Below are positions 1 to 6,504 of a stretch of DNA of 19,425 bases, one piece after another. The notes below the pieces were generated by a model. The model saw nothing but the letters and a program-made list of their open reading frames with translations. It made no database searches and was not told where the DNA came from. The DNA is from an uncultured bacterium (GTDB taxonomy: Bacteria > Bacillota > Clostridia > Oscillospirales > Oscillospiraceae), in contig CAJMLC010000013.1 in the NCBI GenBank assembly GCA_905214155.1, forward strand, positions 1 through 19,425. Direction: 5' to 3'. Position numbers and translations under genes: made by a program. Numbering within the stretch: the first letter of the stretch is position 1; each line of letters starts with the position of its first letter.

Positions 1-601
1 AGCTGTGCGGCTTTTCAATCAGCGTGCCGGAAATGACCGTGCCGTTCTGCAGCATGTCTTCGAGGTTGACGAGGTCGCAGTTGTGCATGTGCTGCGCGAA
101 ATAGTCGGCGTCGTGGAAGTGGATGATGCCGGCCTCGTGCGCGTCGACGATCTCCTTCGGCAGGAGCATCCGCGCGGTCAGGTCTTTGGAAACTTCGCCC
201 GCCATATAGTCGCGCTGGACGGCGTTGACGGTCGGGTTTTTGTTGGAGTTTTCCTGCTTGACCTCTTCGTTGTTCGACTCGATCAGAGACAGGATCTTCT
301 CATCGGTCGTGTTGCTCTTGCGCACGAGCGAGCGGGTGTAGCGGTAGGTGATGTACTGCTTGGCGACCTCGTAGGCCCCGTGCGCCATGATCTGGTGCTC
401 GACCAGGTCCTGAATTTCTTCCACGCTCAAGGCGCGGTTCATCCCGAGGCAGGAATTTTCCACGCTCTCGGCGATGCGGCGGATCTGCATCGGCGTGAGT
501 CGCTCGTCCTCCTTGACGACGTTGTTCGCCTTGGTGACGGCGGTGATGATCTTCATAATGTCAAAAATGGCCTCTGAGCCGTTTCTCTTGATAATTTTCA
601 T
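1..601 (-). CDS. nrdD: Anaerobic ribonucleoside-triphosphate reductase, N-terminal part (cut by window edge)
   Basis: Class III ribonucleotide reductase, which reduces NTPs to dNTPs with a glycyl radical installed by NrdG. The gene runs off the left edge, so only about 200 N-terminal residues are visible, starting MKIIKRNGSEAIFDIMKI. Residues 1 to about 95 are an ATP-cone (allosteric nucleotide-binding) domain. The catalytic barrel begins after it, with NPTVNAVQRDYMAGEVSKD and the HFHDADYFAQHMHNCDLVN stretch typical of NrdD. The ATG at 601-599 has an AAGGAG site 9 nt upstream (611-616). The glycyl-radical C-terminus and any nrdG lie outside the window. Regulation is visible: a consensus promoter and NrdR-type boxes lie in the 262-bp upstream gap, so repression by NrdR at high (d)ATP is expected. 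The identification is firm from the N-terminal sequence; completeness cannot be judged. Confidence 0.95.
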   Translation of the reverse strand, partial: MKIIKRNGSEAIFDIMKIITAVTKANNVVKEDERLTPMQIRRIAESVENSCLGMNRALSVEEIQDLVEHQIMAHGAYEVAKQYITYRYTRSLVRKSNTTDEKILSLIESNNEEVKQENSNKNPTVNAVQRDYMAGEVSKDLTARMLLPKEIVDAHEAGIIHFHDADYFAQHMHNCDLVNLEDMLQNGTVISGTLIEKPHS

Positions 602-661
602 GCCGTGTTGCTCCTTCTTTCTCTCTCAAATGGCCGTATTGCAAACAAAAACCGCCCAATG

Positions 662-677
662 ATACTAAATATTGTAC
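662..677. promoter_or_regulatory. NrdR box (distal)
   Basis: ATACTAAATATTGTAC keeps the conserved core CTA-ATAT-TGT of the NrdR consensus, with changes at the edges. It is in phase with the stronger box at 695-710, which supports it despite the weaker match. Confidence 0.7.
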
Positions 678-694
678 TTAGCATCCGGGCAGGC

Positions 695-710
695 ACACTA
701 GATATTGTGG
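695..710. promoter_or_regulatory. NrdR box (promoter-proximal)
   Basis: ACACTAGATATTGTGG matches the known NrdR consensus acaCwAtATaTwGtgt at 14 of 16 positions. It lies about 16 nt downstream of the predicted nrdD transcription start. With the box at 662-677 it forms a tandem pair with centres 33 bp apart, about three helical turns, as in known NrdR-regulated promoters. Confidence 0.8.
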
Positions 711-732
711 GACCTGACTTGACCCGATTCAT

Positions 733-761
733 ACTATATCCGATCTGCACGCCCCTGTCAA
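733..761 (-). promoter_or_regulatory. Sigma-A type promoter of nrdD
   Basis: Read on the minus strand, a perfect -35 TTGACA (756-761) and a -10 TATAGT (733-738) are separated by exactly 17 bp. The predicted start is near 726, giving a leader of about 125 nt before the nrdD ATG. Both upstream NrdR-type boxes then lie in the transcribed leader. Confidence 0.85.
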
Positions 762-807
762 GAGTAAAAAGGCTGAACTTGAAAATATATCTTGTAGCAA
801 TTTACAT

Positions 808-848
808 AAAAATGGCCGTGAAACACAAGATATTGTGTTTCACGGCCA
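808..848 (-). terminator. Intrinsic terminator of the TIGR04255 gene, with an NrdR-like palindrome in its stem
   Basis: A perfect 16-bp inverted repeat (arms 813-828 and 833-848, loop GATA), followed on the minus strand by TTTTT, starts 16 nt after the stop codon at 864. It is a textbook rho-independent terminator. Its apical 16 bases (823-838, ACACAAGATATTGTGT) match the NrdR consensus at 15 of 16 positions. It may therefore also be a DNA-level NrdR site 120 bp upstream of the nrdD tandem boxes. Confidence 0.85.
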
Positions 849-863
849 AGCTGTGATGGATCA

Positions 864-1649
864 TTAAGGATCATTTGGCTGCATCGCATCTGCAAGCGTA
901 TCTGTGATAGCGCCGCGGAAGAGGGAACCGGCGTTGCCGTGGACGATGTTGAGCGCCGGGGCCGTCTGCCCAAGGGGCGTTTTGCCGTCCATGTAGACGT
1001 CGAGGTCGAGCATGAAGACGCGCGTCTCGGTGGCTTCCTTGGTGCGGTTGTTGACCTTGCGGAGCGTGCCGGGGCCGGATTTGACGTTGGCCTTCGCGCC
1101 GCCGGGAAGGCCCAGCGAGGCCGAGAGCTCACATTTGGAGAACGCGGACTCCTGCGCGTCCTCGTCGGACAGCAGACCGAGATAGCCGGGCTGGATCAGC
1201 TCGCGCCAGAGGCAGTCCTCGAGGCCGAGCGCGGCGCGGTCGATGGCGTTGATGTAGCGCAGGCCCACGCGCGTGAAATAGGCGGGCTGATAGAGCTGGA
1301 TGAGGGCGGCGAGCACGCGGTCGAGCCGCTTGGCAAAGTCTTCCCAGCGGACGTATCCGTGCGTGGAGAGGGCGACGAAGCTCTTCGTCAGGCTGACCTT
1401 CCACTGGCCGTCCTCGGAGATGAACTGATAGTTGTTGACCGTGCCCTGCGGGACGGGCTTGCCGTTCACGATCTGCGGGGGCAGCTGCTCCACCTTTTTC
1501 TGGTACTGCGGATATTCTCCGCGGATGCGGTCCTGAAATTCGGCGGGGTCGGTGGATTCGATCTTCAGGATGTCGGGAAAGCGCAACTGGCAGATGACCT
1601 CGAGCAGCTGCCTGCGCTTGAAAATCTGGCGGGCTTCTTCTGAACGCAT
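864..1649 (-). CDS. TIGR04255 family protein (unknown function)
   Basis: A 261-residue protein that I recognise as the sporadically distributed TIGR04255 family by its N-terminal LLEVICQLRFPDILKI block, the central YFTRVGLRYINAID block and its usual length of about 250. The function is unknown. No signal peptide, membrane segment or catalytic motif is apparent, so it is probably cytoplasmic. Two in-frame ATGs exist (1655 and 1649). I chose 1649 because the GAGG site is 8 nt upstream of it and only 2-3 nt from the first. It is monocistronic: it has its own promoter (1679-1706) and a strong terminator (808-848). It is divergent from the PAP2 operon, and the two promoters carry similar palindromes. 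The family is known to be patchily distributed, which suggests horizontal spread, but base use here resembles the neighbours. Confidence 0.8.
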   Translation of the reverse strand: MRSEEARQIFKRRQLLEVICQLRFPDILKIESTDPAEFQDRIRGEYPQYQKKVEQLPPQIVNGKPVPQGTVNNYQFISEDGQWKVSLTKSFVALSTHGYVRWEDFAKRLDRVLAALIQLYQPAYFTRVGLRYINAIDRAALGLEDCLWRELIQPGYLGLLSDEDAQESAFSKCELSASLGLPGGAKANVKSGPGTLRKVNNRTKEATETRVFMLDLDVYMDGKTPLGQTAPALNIVHGNAGSLFRGAITDTLADAMQPNDP

Positions 1650-1678
1650 ATACATTACCTCGTTTTCAGATTACTTAT

Positions 1679-1706
1679 AGTATAGTGTTTTTTGCGAAAA
1701 AAGCAA
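1679..1706 (-). promoter_or_regulatory. Promoter of the TIGR04255 gene
   Basis: On the minus strand, -35 TTGCTT (1701-1706) and -10 TATACT (1679-1684) are separated by 16 bp. The spacer contains TTTTTTGCGAAAAAA (1688-1702), which resembles a palindrome in the divergent promoter. Confidence 0.7.
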
Positions 1707-1730
1707 GGGCGTGTCCGTGCCAACTGACGC

Positions 1731-1758
1731 TTCCATTTCGCGAAAAGTATGCTATACT
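1731..1758 (+). promoter_or_regulatory. Extended -10 promoter of the PAP2 operon
   Basis: TGCTATACT gives an extended -10 (TATACT at 1753-1758, TG at 1750-1751). The -35 region at 1731-1736 (TTCCAT) is poor, as is common for extended -10 promoters. A perfect palindrome TTTCGCGAAA (1736-1745) sits in the spacer and could be an operator. Confidence 0.65.
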
Positions 1759-1783
1759 ACGAATAGAAAAAGGAGGACATTAT

Positions 1784-2707
1784 ATGGGCTTTTTGCGTCT
1801 GCTGGAATCGATCCGGATCCCGGCGCTGAATGTGTTTTTCTCCGGCATCACCTACTGCGGCGACGAGATCGCGTTTATGGTGGTCGCGTTCGCGCTCTTC
1901 TGGTGCGTGAACAAACGGACGGGATATTATGCGTTTCTGGTCGGCCTGTTCGGCACAGTCGGAAACCAGTGGCTGAAGATCGCGTGCCGCATTCCGCGGC
2001 CGTGGGTGCTTGATCCCGATTTTACGATCGTGGAGTCCGCCCGCGCCGCCGCAACGGGCTATTCATTCCCGTCCGGGCACACGCAGAACGCCGTCGGCAC
2101 CTTCGGCGCGATCGCGCTGACGACAAAGAGGAAATGGGTGCGCGGCGTGTGCATCGCGCTGATCGTGCTGGTGCCGTTTTCGCGGATGTATCTCGGCGTG
2201 CATACGCCGCTGGACGTCGGCGCGGCGTTTTTGATGGCGGCGGCGCTGCTGGCGCTGTTCTATCCGGTGTTTCGGTCGGAGCGGTCGATGGCGAAGGGCA
2301 TGCCGTGGCTGCTGGGCGCGGCGGTGCTGCTGGCCGCGGCCTTTACGGGGTACATCAGCGGGCTGCGGGTGGACGCGGCGTCGCTTGACGGGTCGAACTT
2401 CGCGCATGCGCAGGAGAACGCTTATAAGCTGCTGGGCGCGGTGCTCGCGCTGCTGCCGGTATATTTCCTGGAGAAGCGTTACGTGAAATTTGAGACCGGC
2501 GCGGTCTGGTACGCGCAGATCGCAAAGCTCGTGCTGGGCCTCGGGCTGGCGATGGCGGTAAAATCGGTGCTGAAGGCGCCGCTGAACGCGCTGCTGCCCG
2601 GCGGCCTGGGCGACGCGATCCGCTATTTCGTGCTGGTGCTGTTCGCGGGCTGCATCTGGCCGATGACGTTCCGCTGGTTCGGCAAATGGGGGAAGCAGCG
2701 GGCATGA
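1784..2707 (+). CDS. PAP2 family membrane phosphatase
   Basis: An integral-membrane phosphatase of 307 residues in the PAP2 (type 2 phosphatidic acid phosphatase) superfamily. All three signatures are present: KIACRIPRP (K65 to R72-P73), YSFPSGH (96-99) and SRMYLGVHTPLD (S133, R134, H140, D144). H99 is the expected proton donor and H140 the nucleophile. Several hydrophobic helices flank these motifs, and the C-terminal third is extra membrane sequence. Members dephosphorylate phosphatidate, undecaprenyl pyrophosphate or similar lipid phosphates; the substrate here cannot be told. The ATG at 1784 is chosen because AGGAGG (1771-1776) precedes it; an upstream in-frame ATG (1685) lies before the promoter. 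The stop overlaps the next gene's start as ATGA, so the two are translationally coupled. Confidence 0.9.
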   Translation: MGFLRLLESIRIPALNVFFSGITYCGDEIAFMVVAFALFWCVNKRTGYYAFLVGLFGTVGNQWLKIACRIPRPWVLDPDFTIVESARAAATGYSFPSGHTQNAVGTFGAIALTTKRKWVRGVCIALIVLVPFSRMYLGVHTPLDVGAAFLMAAALLALFYPVFRSERSMAKGMPWLLGAAVLLAAAFTGYISGLRVDAASLDGSNFAHAQENAYKLLGAVLALLPVYFLEKRYVKFETGAVWYAQIAKLVLGLGLAMAVKSVLKAPLNALLPGGLGDAIRYFVLVLFAGCIWPMTFRWFGKWGKQRA

Positions 2708-3660
2708 CGACGGCGGTCTGGATCGTTTTGGGGCTGGCGCTGTTCTGTCTGCTTGGCGGATGTGCGGCGGTACTGGCCTGTTCGCGCGGACGGCACGCCA
2801 CGGCGGCGGAGATCGACGACTATCTGAAGCCGTATCCTATCCACGATGAGGCGATGGCCGCGCAGCGGTTCGTGCTGGAGCAGGAGCCGGAGCAGCTGTT
2901 TGTCGAGAGCTATGACGGCAAGCGGCTGCACGCGCAGCTACTGCGCACGGAGGATGCTGTGGGGACAATTTTGCTGTTCCACGGCTACCGCTCGAGCTGG
3001 AACGTGGACTTTTCGGCGTCGCTGCTGTTCTACCGGTCGCTGGGCTACAATCTGCTGCTCGTCGACCAGCGGGCGCATCAGGGCTCGGAGGGGACGTTTC
3101 TGACCTTCGGCGCGAAGGAGCGCTATGATGTCATCTCCTGGGTGACGTATCTCGGGCAGATGCTGGGGCAGACGCATCCGCTGTTTCTCGGCGGGCTCTC
3201 GATGGGGGCGACGACGGTTTTGCTCGCGTCCTGCTTCGAGTTTCCGGCGAATGTGCGTGGGGTCATTGCTGACTGCGGCTTTACCGAGGCGTACGCGGAG
3301 ATGCGCCATGTGCTGCGCGGCGTGGGACGGTGGATCCCGGCACGGTTCGTGCTGTTCTGGGTGAATCTGGCGGCGCATCTGCTCGCGGGTTATGGCCTGC
3401 GCGAGGCGGACACGCGGCTGAGCGTCGCGGAGAGCCGGTATCCGATCCTGTTCATCCACGGCACGGGGGATGACTTCGTCCCCTGTGAGATGACGAAGGA
3501 GAACTTTGCCGCCTGCACGGCGGAGAAGGAATGCGTGCTCGTCGAGGGCGCGCAGCACGGATGCAGCTATGTGCGGGACCGTGCGCGCGTTGAGGCGGCG
3601 CTGCGGATATTTTTGAAACGGCATACGAAAGGGGAGGACGGACATGACGAACCAGCATGA
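2704..3660 (+). CDS. Membrane-anchored alpha/beta hydrolase
   Basis: A serine hydrolase of 318 residues. An N-terminal hydrophobic helix (about residues 4-26) probably anchors it, with the catalytic domain outside. The alpha/beta-hydrolase signatures are an oxyanion strand LLFHGYRSS (about 91-98), the nucleophile elbow GLSMG (S166), an acid in IHGTGDDFVP (D256 or D257) and a histidine in GAQHG (H285), forming a complete triad. It resembles the YqkD-like bacterial hydrolases; the substrate is unknown. A Cys20 in LLGGC resembles a lipobox, but there is no positive charge before the helix, so I favour a plain anchor. The start at 2704 overlaps the PAP2 stop (ATGA). The alternative ATG at 2686 would add six residues. 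The end overlaps the next gene by 17 bases. Confidence 0.88.
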   Translation: MTTAVWIVLGLALFCLLGGCAAVLACSRGRHATAAEIDDYLKPYPIHDEAMAAQRFVLEQEPEQLFVESYDGKRLHAQLLRTEDAVGTILLFHGYRSSWNVDFSASLLFYRSLGYNLLLVDQRAHQGSEGTFLTFGAKERYDVISWVTYLGQMLGQTHPLFLGGLSMGATTVLLASCFEFPANVRGVIADCGFTEAYAEMRHVLRGVGRWIPARFVLFWVNLAAHLLAGYGLREADTRLSVAESRYPILFIHGTGDDFVPCEMTKENFAACTAEKECVLVEGAQHGCSYVRDRARVEAALRIFLKRHTKGEDGHDEPA

Positions 3661-4681
3661 GATCACGAAGCGGATGCCGCTATTGAATCGCGAGGGGAAT
3701 CTGACCGAGCCGGGCTGGGCGCGCGGCCTGCTCTGGGACTATCACCGGCCGGACATCCGGGCGAGCGGGATGCGGATCAAGGAATGGGACTATTATTTCG
3801 TGTCCAACGGGCATATCGGCCTCGCGCTGACGATCGCGGACAACGGCTATATGGGCCTCGATTCGGTCTCGTATCTCGACTTCGATGAGAAATGGGAGAT
3901 CACGAAAAGCCCGATGCGGCTGCTGCCGATGGGGAAGACTGCCCTCCCGGAGACGAGCGCCGCCGGGTCCAGCGAGATCGCGCGCGGCGGCTATGCGCTG
4001 GCGTTTTACCACGATGACGACGGGACGCGCAAGCTGACGTTCCACATGGACAAATTCCGCGGGAAGGATGCCATCGAGGGCATGATCTCCCTCTCGGACG
4101 AGCCGGCGGAGAGCATGGTCATCGCGACGCCGTTTGAAAAGAGCGGGCATTTCTACTACAACCAGAAGATCAACTGTATGCGGGCCTCCGGCTGGATCGA
4201 GCTGGGCGGGGCGCGCGTGGAGCTGGATCCCAAGACGTGGTTTGCTGTGCTGGACTGGGGACGGGGCGTCTGGACGTACCACAACACGTGGTACTGGGGC
4301 AGCGCGTCCGGTGAAGTGGACGGTGTGCCGTTCGGCTGGAACATCGGCTACGGCTTCGGCGATACGAGCGCGGCGAGCGAGAACGTCCTGTTTTATGGTG
4401 GAAAGATCCACAAGCTGAGCCAGGTGCGCTTTGAGATCCCGATGCAGGACGGGAAAGAGGACTATCTCAAGCCGTGGCGGTTCTTGAGCGACGACGGACG
4501 GTTTGAGATGGCGTTCACCCCAATTTTGAACCGGGCGGCGTGTACGTCCGTGGGCGTCATCAAATCTGACCAGAATCAGGTGTTTGGCCGCTTCACGGGC
4601 ACGGCCGCGCTCGACGACGGGACAGTCTTGCAGGTGAACGACTTTTTCGGCTTTGCCGAGAAGGTAGAGAATAAGTGGTAA
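3644..4681 (+). CDS. DUF2804 domain-containing protein
   Basis: A 345-residue protein that I recognise as DUF2804 by its start (MPLLNREGNLTEPGWARG), the central DWGRGVWTYHNTWYWGSASG block and the following PFGWNIGYGFGDTS. The family has no established function. It is rich in aromatic and beta-strand-like segments, without signal peptide or membrane helix. By analogy with lipocalin-like and AttH/CrtC-like beta-barrel proteins it might bind or modify a hydrophobic ligand; that is inference. GGGGAGG lies just before the ATG at 3644, and the gene overlaps the hydrolase by 17 bases, so it is the third member of the PAP2-hydrolase operon. A strong terminator starts 8 nt after the stop. Confidence 0.85.
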   Translation: MTNQHEITKRMPLLNREGNLTEPGWARGLLWDYHRPDIRASGMRIKEWDYYFVSNGHIGLALTIADNGYMGLDSVSYLDFDEKWEITKSPMRLLPMGKTALPETSAAGSSEIARGGYALAFYHDDDGTRKLTFHMDKFRGKDAIEGMISLSDEPAESMVIATPFEKSGHFYYNQKINCMRASGWIELGGARVELDPKTWFAVLDWGRGVWTYHNTWYWGSASGEVDGVPFGWNIGYGFGDTSAASENVLFYGGKIHKLSQVRFEIPMQDGKEDYLKPWRFLSDDGRFEMAFTPILNRAACTSVGVIKSDQNQVFGRFTGTAALDDGTVLQVNDFFGFAEKVENKW

Positions 4682-4689
4682 AGAAAAGC

Positions 4690-4725
4690 GCCGCGCGTTC
4701 CAGCCGGAACGCGCGGCACTTTTTT
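4690..4725 (+). terminator. Intrinsic terminator of the PAP2-hydrolase-DUF2804 operon
   Basis: A perfect 12-bp GC-rich stem (GCCGCGCGTTCC 4690-4701 with 4706-4717, loop AGCC) is followed by TTTTTT at 4720-4725. Confidence 0.93.
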
Positions 4726-4934
4726 CGGGCGGGCAATGCCCGCCCCTACGATGTCTATTTTGACGCGGCGAAAAATCGCAGATGCGGGCTGATGAGTACC
4801 CGCAAGGGGCAGGCCGCATCTGTAACGCTCCTTCGTCGCAAACAGCTGCGCTCGGCATCGGCCCCTACATGGTGCGGAGGAAAATCGATAGAAAAGGGCG
4901 GACAGGGCCGTCCGCCCCTACAGGGAGCGGCAGA
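4726..4934. repeat. Intergenic repeat mosaic
   Basis: This gap between two convergent terminators holds no gene. It opens with a hairpin GGGCGGGC-AAT-GCCCGCCC (4727-4745) and closes with GGGCGGAC-AGGGCC-GTCCGCCC (4896-4917), each followed by CTAC. A third CCCCTAC lies at 4862-4868 without a hairpin. Between them is a copy of the dispersed repeat described at 4770-4851. The pattern of hairpins ending in GCCCCTAC resembles the small mobile repeats common in GC-rich gut Clostridia. Confidence 0.7.
4770..4851 (-). repeat. Dispersed repeat, copy A
   Basis: Read on the minus strand, the segment GCGACGAAGGAGCGTTACAG and its surroundings align along most of about 80 bases with plus-strand 17762-17840 (GCGACGAAGGAGCCTTACGG). 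Shared blocks include GATGCGGC, TGCCCCT and GCGGGTAC. Inside copy A, CAGATGCGG (4779-4787) and CCGCATCTG (4814-4822) form a perfect 9-bp inverted repeat, which could fold as a hairpin. Confidence 0.75.
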
Positions 4935-4970
4935 AAAGAAAACATCCCCCTCTCGGGTGAGAGGGGGATG
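4934..4970 (-). terminator. Intrinsic terminator of the acyltransferase-like gene
   Basis: A perfect 12-bp stem (4943-4954 with 4959-4970, CATCCCCCTCTC on both strands) is followed on the minus strand by TTTTCTTTT, 4 nt after the stop codon. Confidence 0.92.
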
Positions 4971-4974
4971 CTGA

Positions 4975-6387
4975 TTACTCGATGTCATGGACGACCTCTT
5001 CGGGCGGGGTATCGAGCCGCTCGGGGTGGGCCATGAGGCGCTTGAGGTATTTGAGGACGGTCGCAAAATAGAAGCCGTCGCAGATGCGCTCGTCGGTGTT
5101 GACGGTATAATCCACATATTTGTGGGCGACGACGGTGCCGTCGTCCTGGATCTCGTTCTTCCGGTATTTGCAGCCGAAAGCGATGAAGACCGGGAGGTTG
5201 CCGAAGTCATAGAGATGGTGGACGATCGGCGGGATGCCGAGCGAACCCATCGACGTGAAGAAGATCGAACCGTGGAACGGGCTGACCTCGAGCAGGAATT
5301 TCGGCAGGAGGCCGAAATAGTCGATCAGCTTGAGCAGCCAGACCGTGAACTTGAACAGCACGCCGGGGATCAGCGAGAGGACCTTCGCGGTCTTGTCGAA
5401 GTCGCTGCCGAGAGCGTGGCCCTGGATGTCGGCGACGGCCTTGTTCAGCTTTTCATAGACGTCGTTGGCGGTGTCGGTGGGCTTGAGGTGGATCTTTGCG
5501 ATGGACTCCGACGCGTCGGTCGCCATCTCGGTCTTGACGACCATGCAAAACTGGATGTCGTCGTCGCGGGAATAGACCTGCTGCCCGGAGAGGAAGCGGT
5601 TGACCGCCGGATACTTTGCGACGCAGCGGACATAGGCTGCGAGGAAGACGTGCGTGATGCCGAAGCCGGTCAGGCCCTCGCGCCGCTTCTGGCGGATGTA
5701 GCGCTCGATCGGCGTGATCTCGACGGTGTCGCGCACAAAGTTCGACGCGGGGACGCGGTTTGGCATGATGTAGTTTGCGACGGTCTGCATCGGGTCGAGC
5801 GTGCGGAGCTTGCGGCCGTCGGGCCGGTCGCCCCAGGTGGGGTGGTATTTGCCGTCGAGGTGGAGCTGCATTGCAAGTGACGCGCACAGACCGCCGAGCA
5901 GGAAGAGCATGTCCGGCGCGACGCGCTGAAGCCGCGGCCAGTCCATGGTGCGCAGGGCCGCGCGGTGCGTATAGAGCAGGACGCCGAGCGCCGCCGCAAG
6001 CAGGACGATCAGGCCGAAGCTGCTCTTGACCGTGCCGCTGACCGTCACGGCGTAGAACGCCGCGATTGCGAGATACGCCACCCAGAACACGAATACGATT
6101 GGAACGGGGTAGGATGCAGTGGAGACCTTGATGCCGTAGTAGATCGCCAGCATGAAAACCGGGACTGCCGTCCGGTAGAAGCGTTCTTCGCCGCTGCAAA
6201 GTAAGATCAGCACATAGATCAGACAGGCCGCCACCGGCAGTACGATTTGGAACCACACCGTCGCCGCACCCGCGCCTTTCTCGCAGGGATATGCGATGCG
6301 GAGTACTGCCGAAGCCGTCAGAACCAGCGCCGCCAGCCAGGTAAACACATTTTTCCGGCTGACAAAATAGGAAACTCGTCTTTTCAT
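4975..6387 (-). CDS. Six-TM protein fused to a 2-oxo-acid dehydrogenase acyltransferase (E2)-like domain
   Basis: A 470-residue protein. Residues 1 to about 175 contain six predicted membrane helices (near 14-32, 44-64, 74-91, 95-115, 121-139, 157-173). Residues about 195-455 resemble the catalytic domain of 2-oxo-acid dehydrogenase E2 acyltransferases (CAT fold): GFGITHVFLAAYVRCVAKYP, then TSMGSLGI, then ERICDGFYFATVLKYLKRL. No lipoyl or E1/E3-binding domain is present, and no dehydrogenase genes are near, so it is not a normal E2. The catalytic HRxxDG motif reads ERICDG (433-438): the histidine is replaced by glutamate, so classical acyl transfer is doubtful. It may be a membrane-bound acyltransferase relative or a binding protein. 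The ATG at 6387 is chosen because a promoter lies directly before it; the longer open frame would run through the neighbour's terminator. Confidence 0.75.
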   Translation of the reverse strand: MKRRVSYFVSRKNVFTWLAALVLTASAVLRIAYPCEKGAGAATVWFQIVLPVAACLIYVLILLCSGEERFYRTAVPVFMLAIYYGIKVSTASYPVPIVFVFWVAYLAIAAFYAVTVSGTVKSSFGLIVLLAAALGVLLYTHRAALRTMDWPRLQRVAPDMLFLLGGLCASLAMQLHLDGKYHPTWGDRPDGRKLRTLDPMQTVANYIMPNRVPASNFVRDTVEITPIERYIRQKRREGLTGFGITHVFLAAYVRCVAKYPAVNRFLSGQQVYSRDDDIQFCMVVKTEMATDASESIAKIHLKPTDTANDVYEKLNKAVADIQGHALGSDFDKTAKVLSLIPGVLFKFTVWLLKLIDYFGLLPKFLLEVSPFHGSIFFTSMGSLGIPPIVHHLYDFGNLPVFIAFGCKYRKNEIQDDGTVVAHKYVDYTVNTDERICDGFYFATVLKYLKRLMAHPERLDTPPEEVVHDIE

Positions 6388-6394
6388 AGCTTTT

Positions 6395-6423
6395 ATGATA
6401 CCAATTTCCGGGGAAAAATGCAA
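6395..6423 (-). promoter_or_regulatory. Promoter of the acyltransferase-like gene; predicts a leaderless mRNA
   Basis: On the minus strand, -35 TTGCAT (6418-6423), a 17-bp spacer and -10 TATCAT (6395-6400) are followed by only seven bases before the ATG at 6387. Transcription should start at about 6388, so the mRNA would have almost no leader. No convincing Shine-Dalgarno site precedes the ATG. Confidence 0.65.
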
Positions 6424-6457
6424 TGGGGAATTTAGGCGGGGATGCCTTGCGGCAGAC

Positions 6458-6494
6458 AAAAAGGCTCCCCTTGATGCAATCAAAGGGAGCCTTT
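6458..6494 (-). terminator. Intrinsic terminator of the secA-pgeF-SBP operon
   Basis: A 16-bp stem (6460-6475 with 6479-6494, one wobble pair, loop GCA) carries AAAGGCTCCC arms. On the minus strand it is followed by a T run (6458-6462), 10 nt after the stop at 6505. Confidence 0.9.
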
Positions 6495-6504
6495 GGGCCT
6501 GAAA

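Noticed and set aside
782..797. A fourth NrdR-like sequence (minus strand CTACAAGATATATTTT)
   Set aside because: It lacks the conserved G of the right half-site and is not in helical phase with the other boxes.
1685..1783. N-terminal extension of the PAP2 gene from an upstream ATG
   Set aside because: It would start upstream of the operon's own -10 box, and the AGGAGG site clearly marks 1784.
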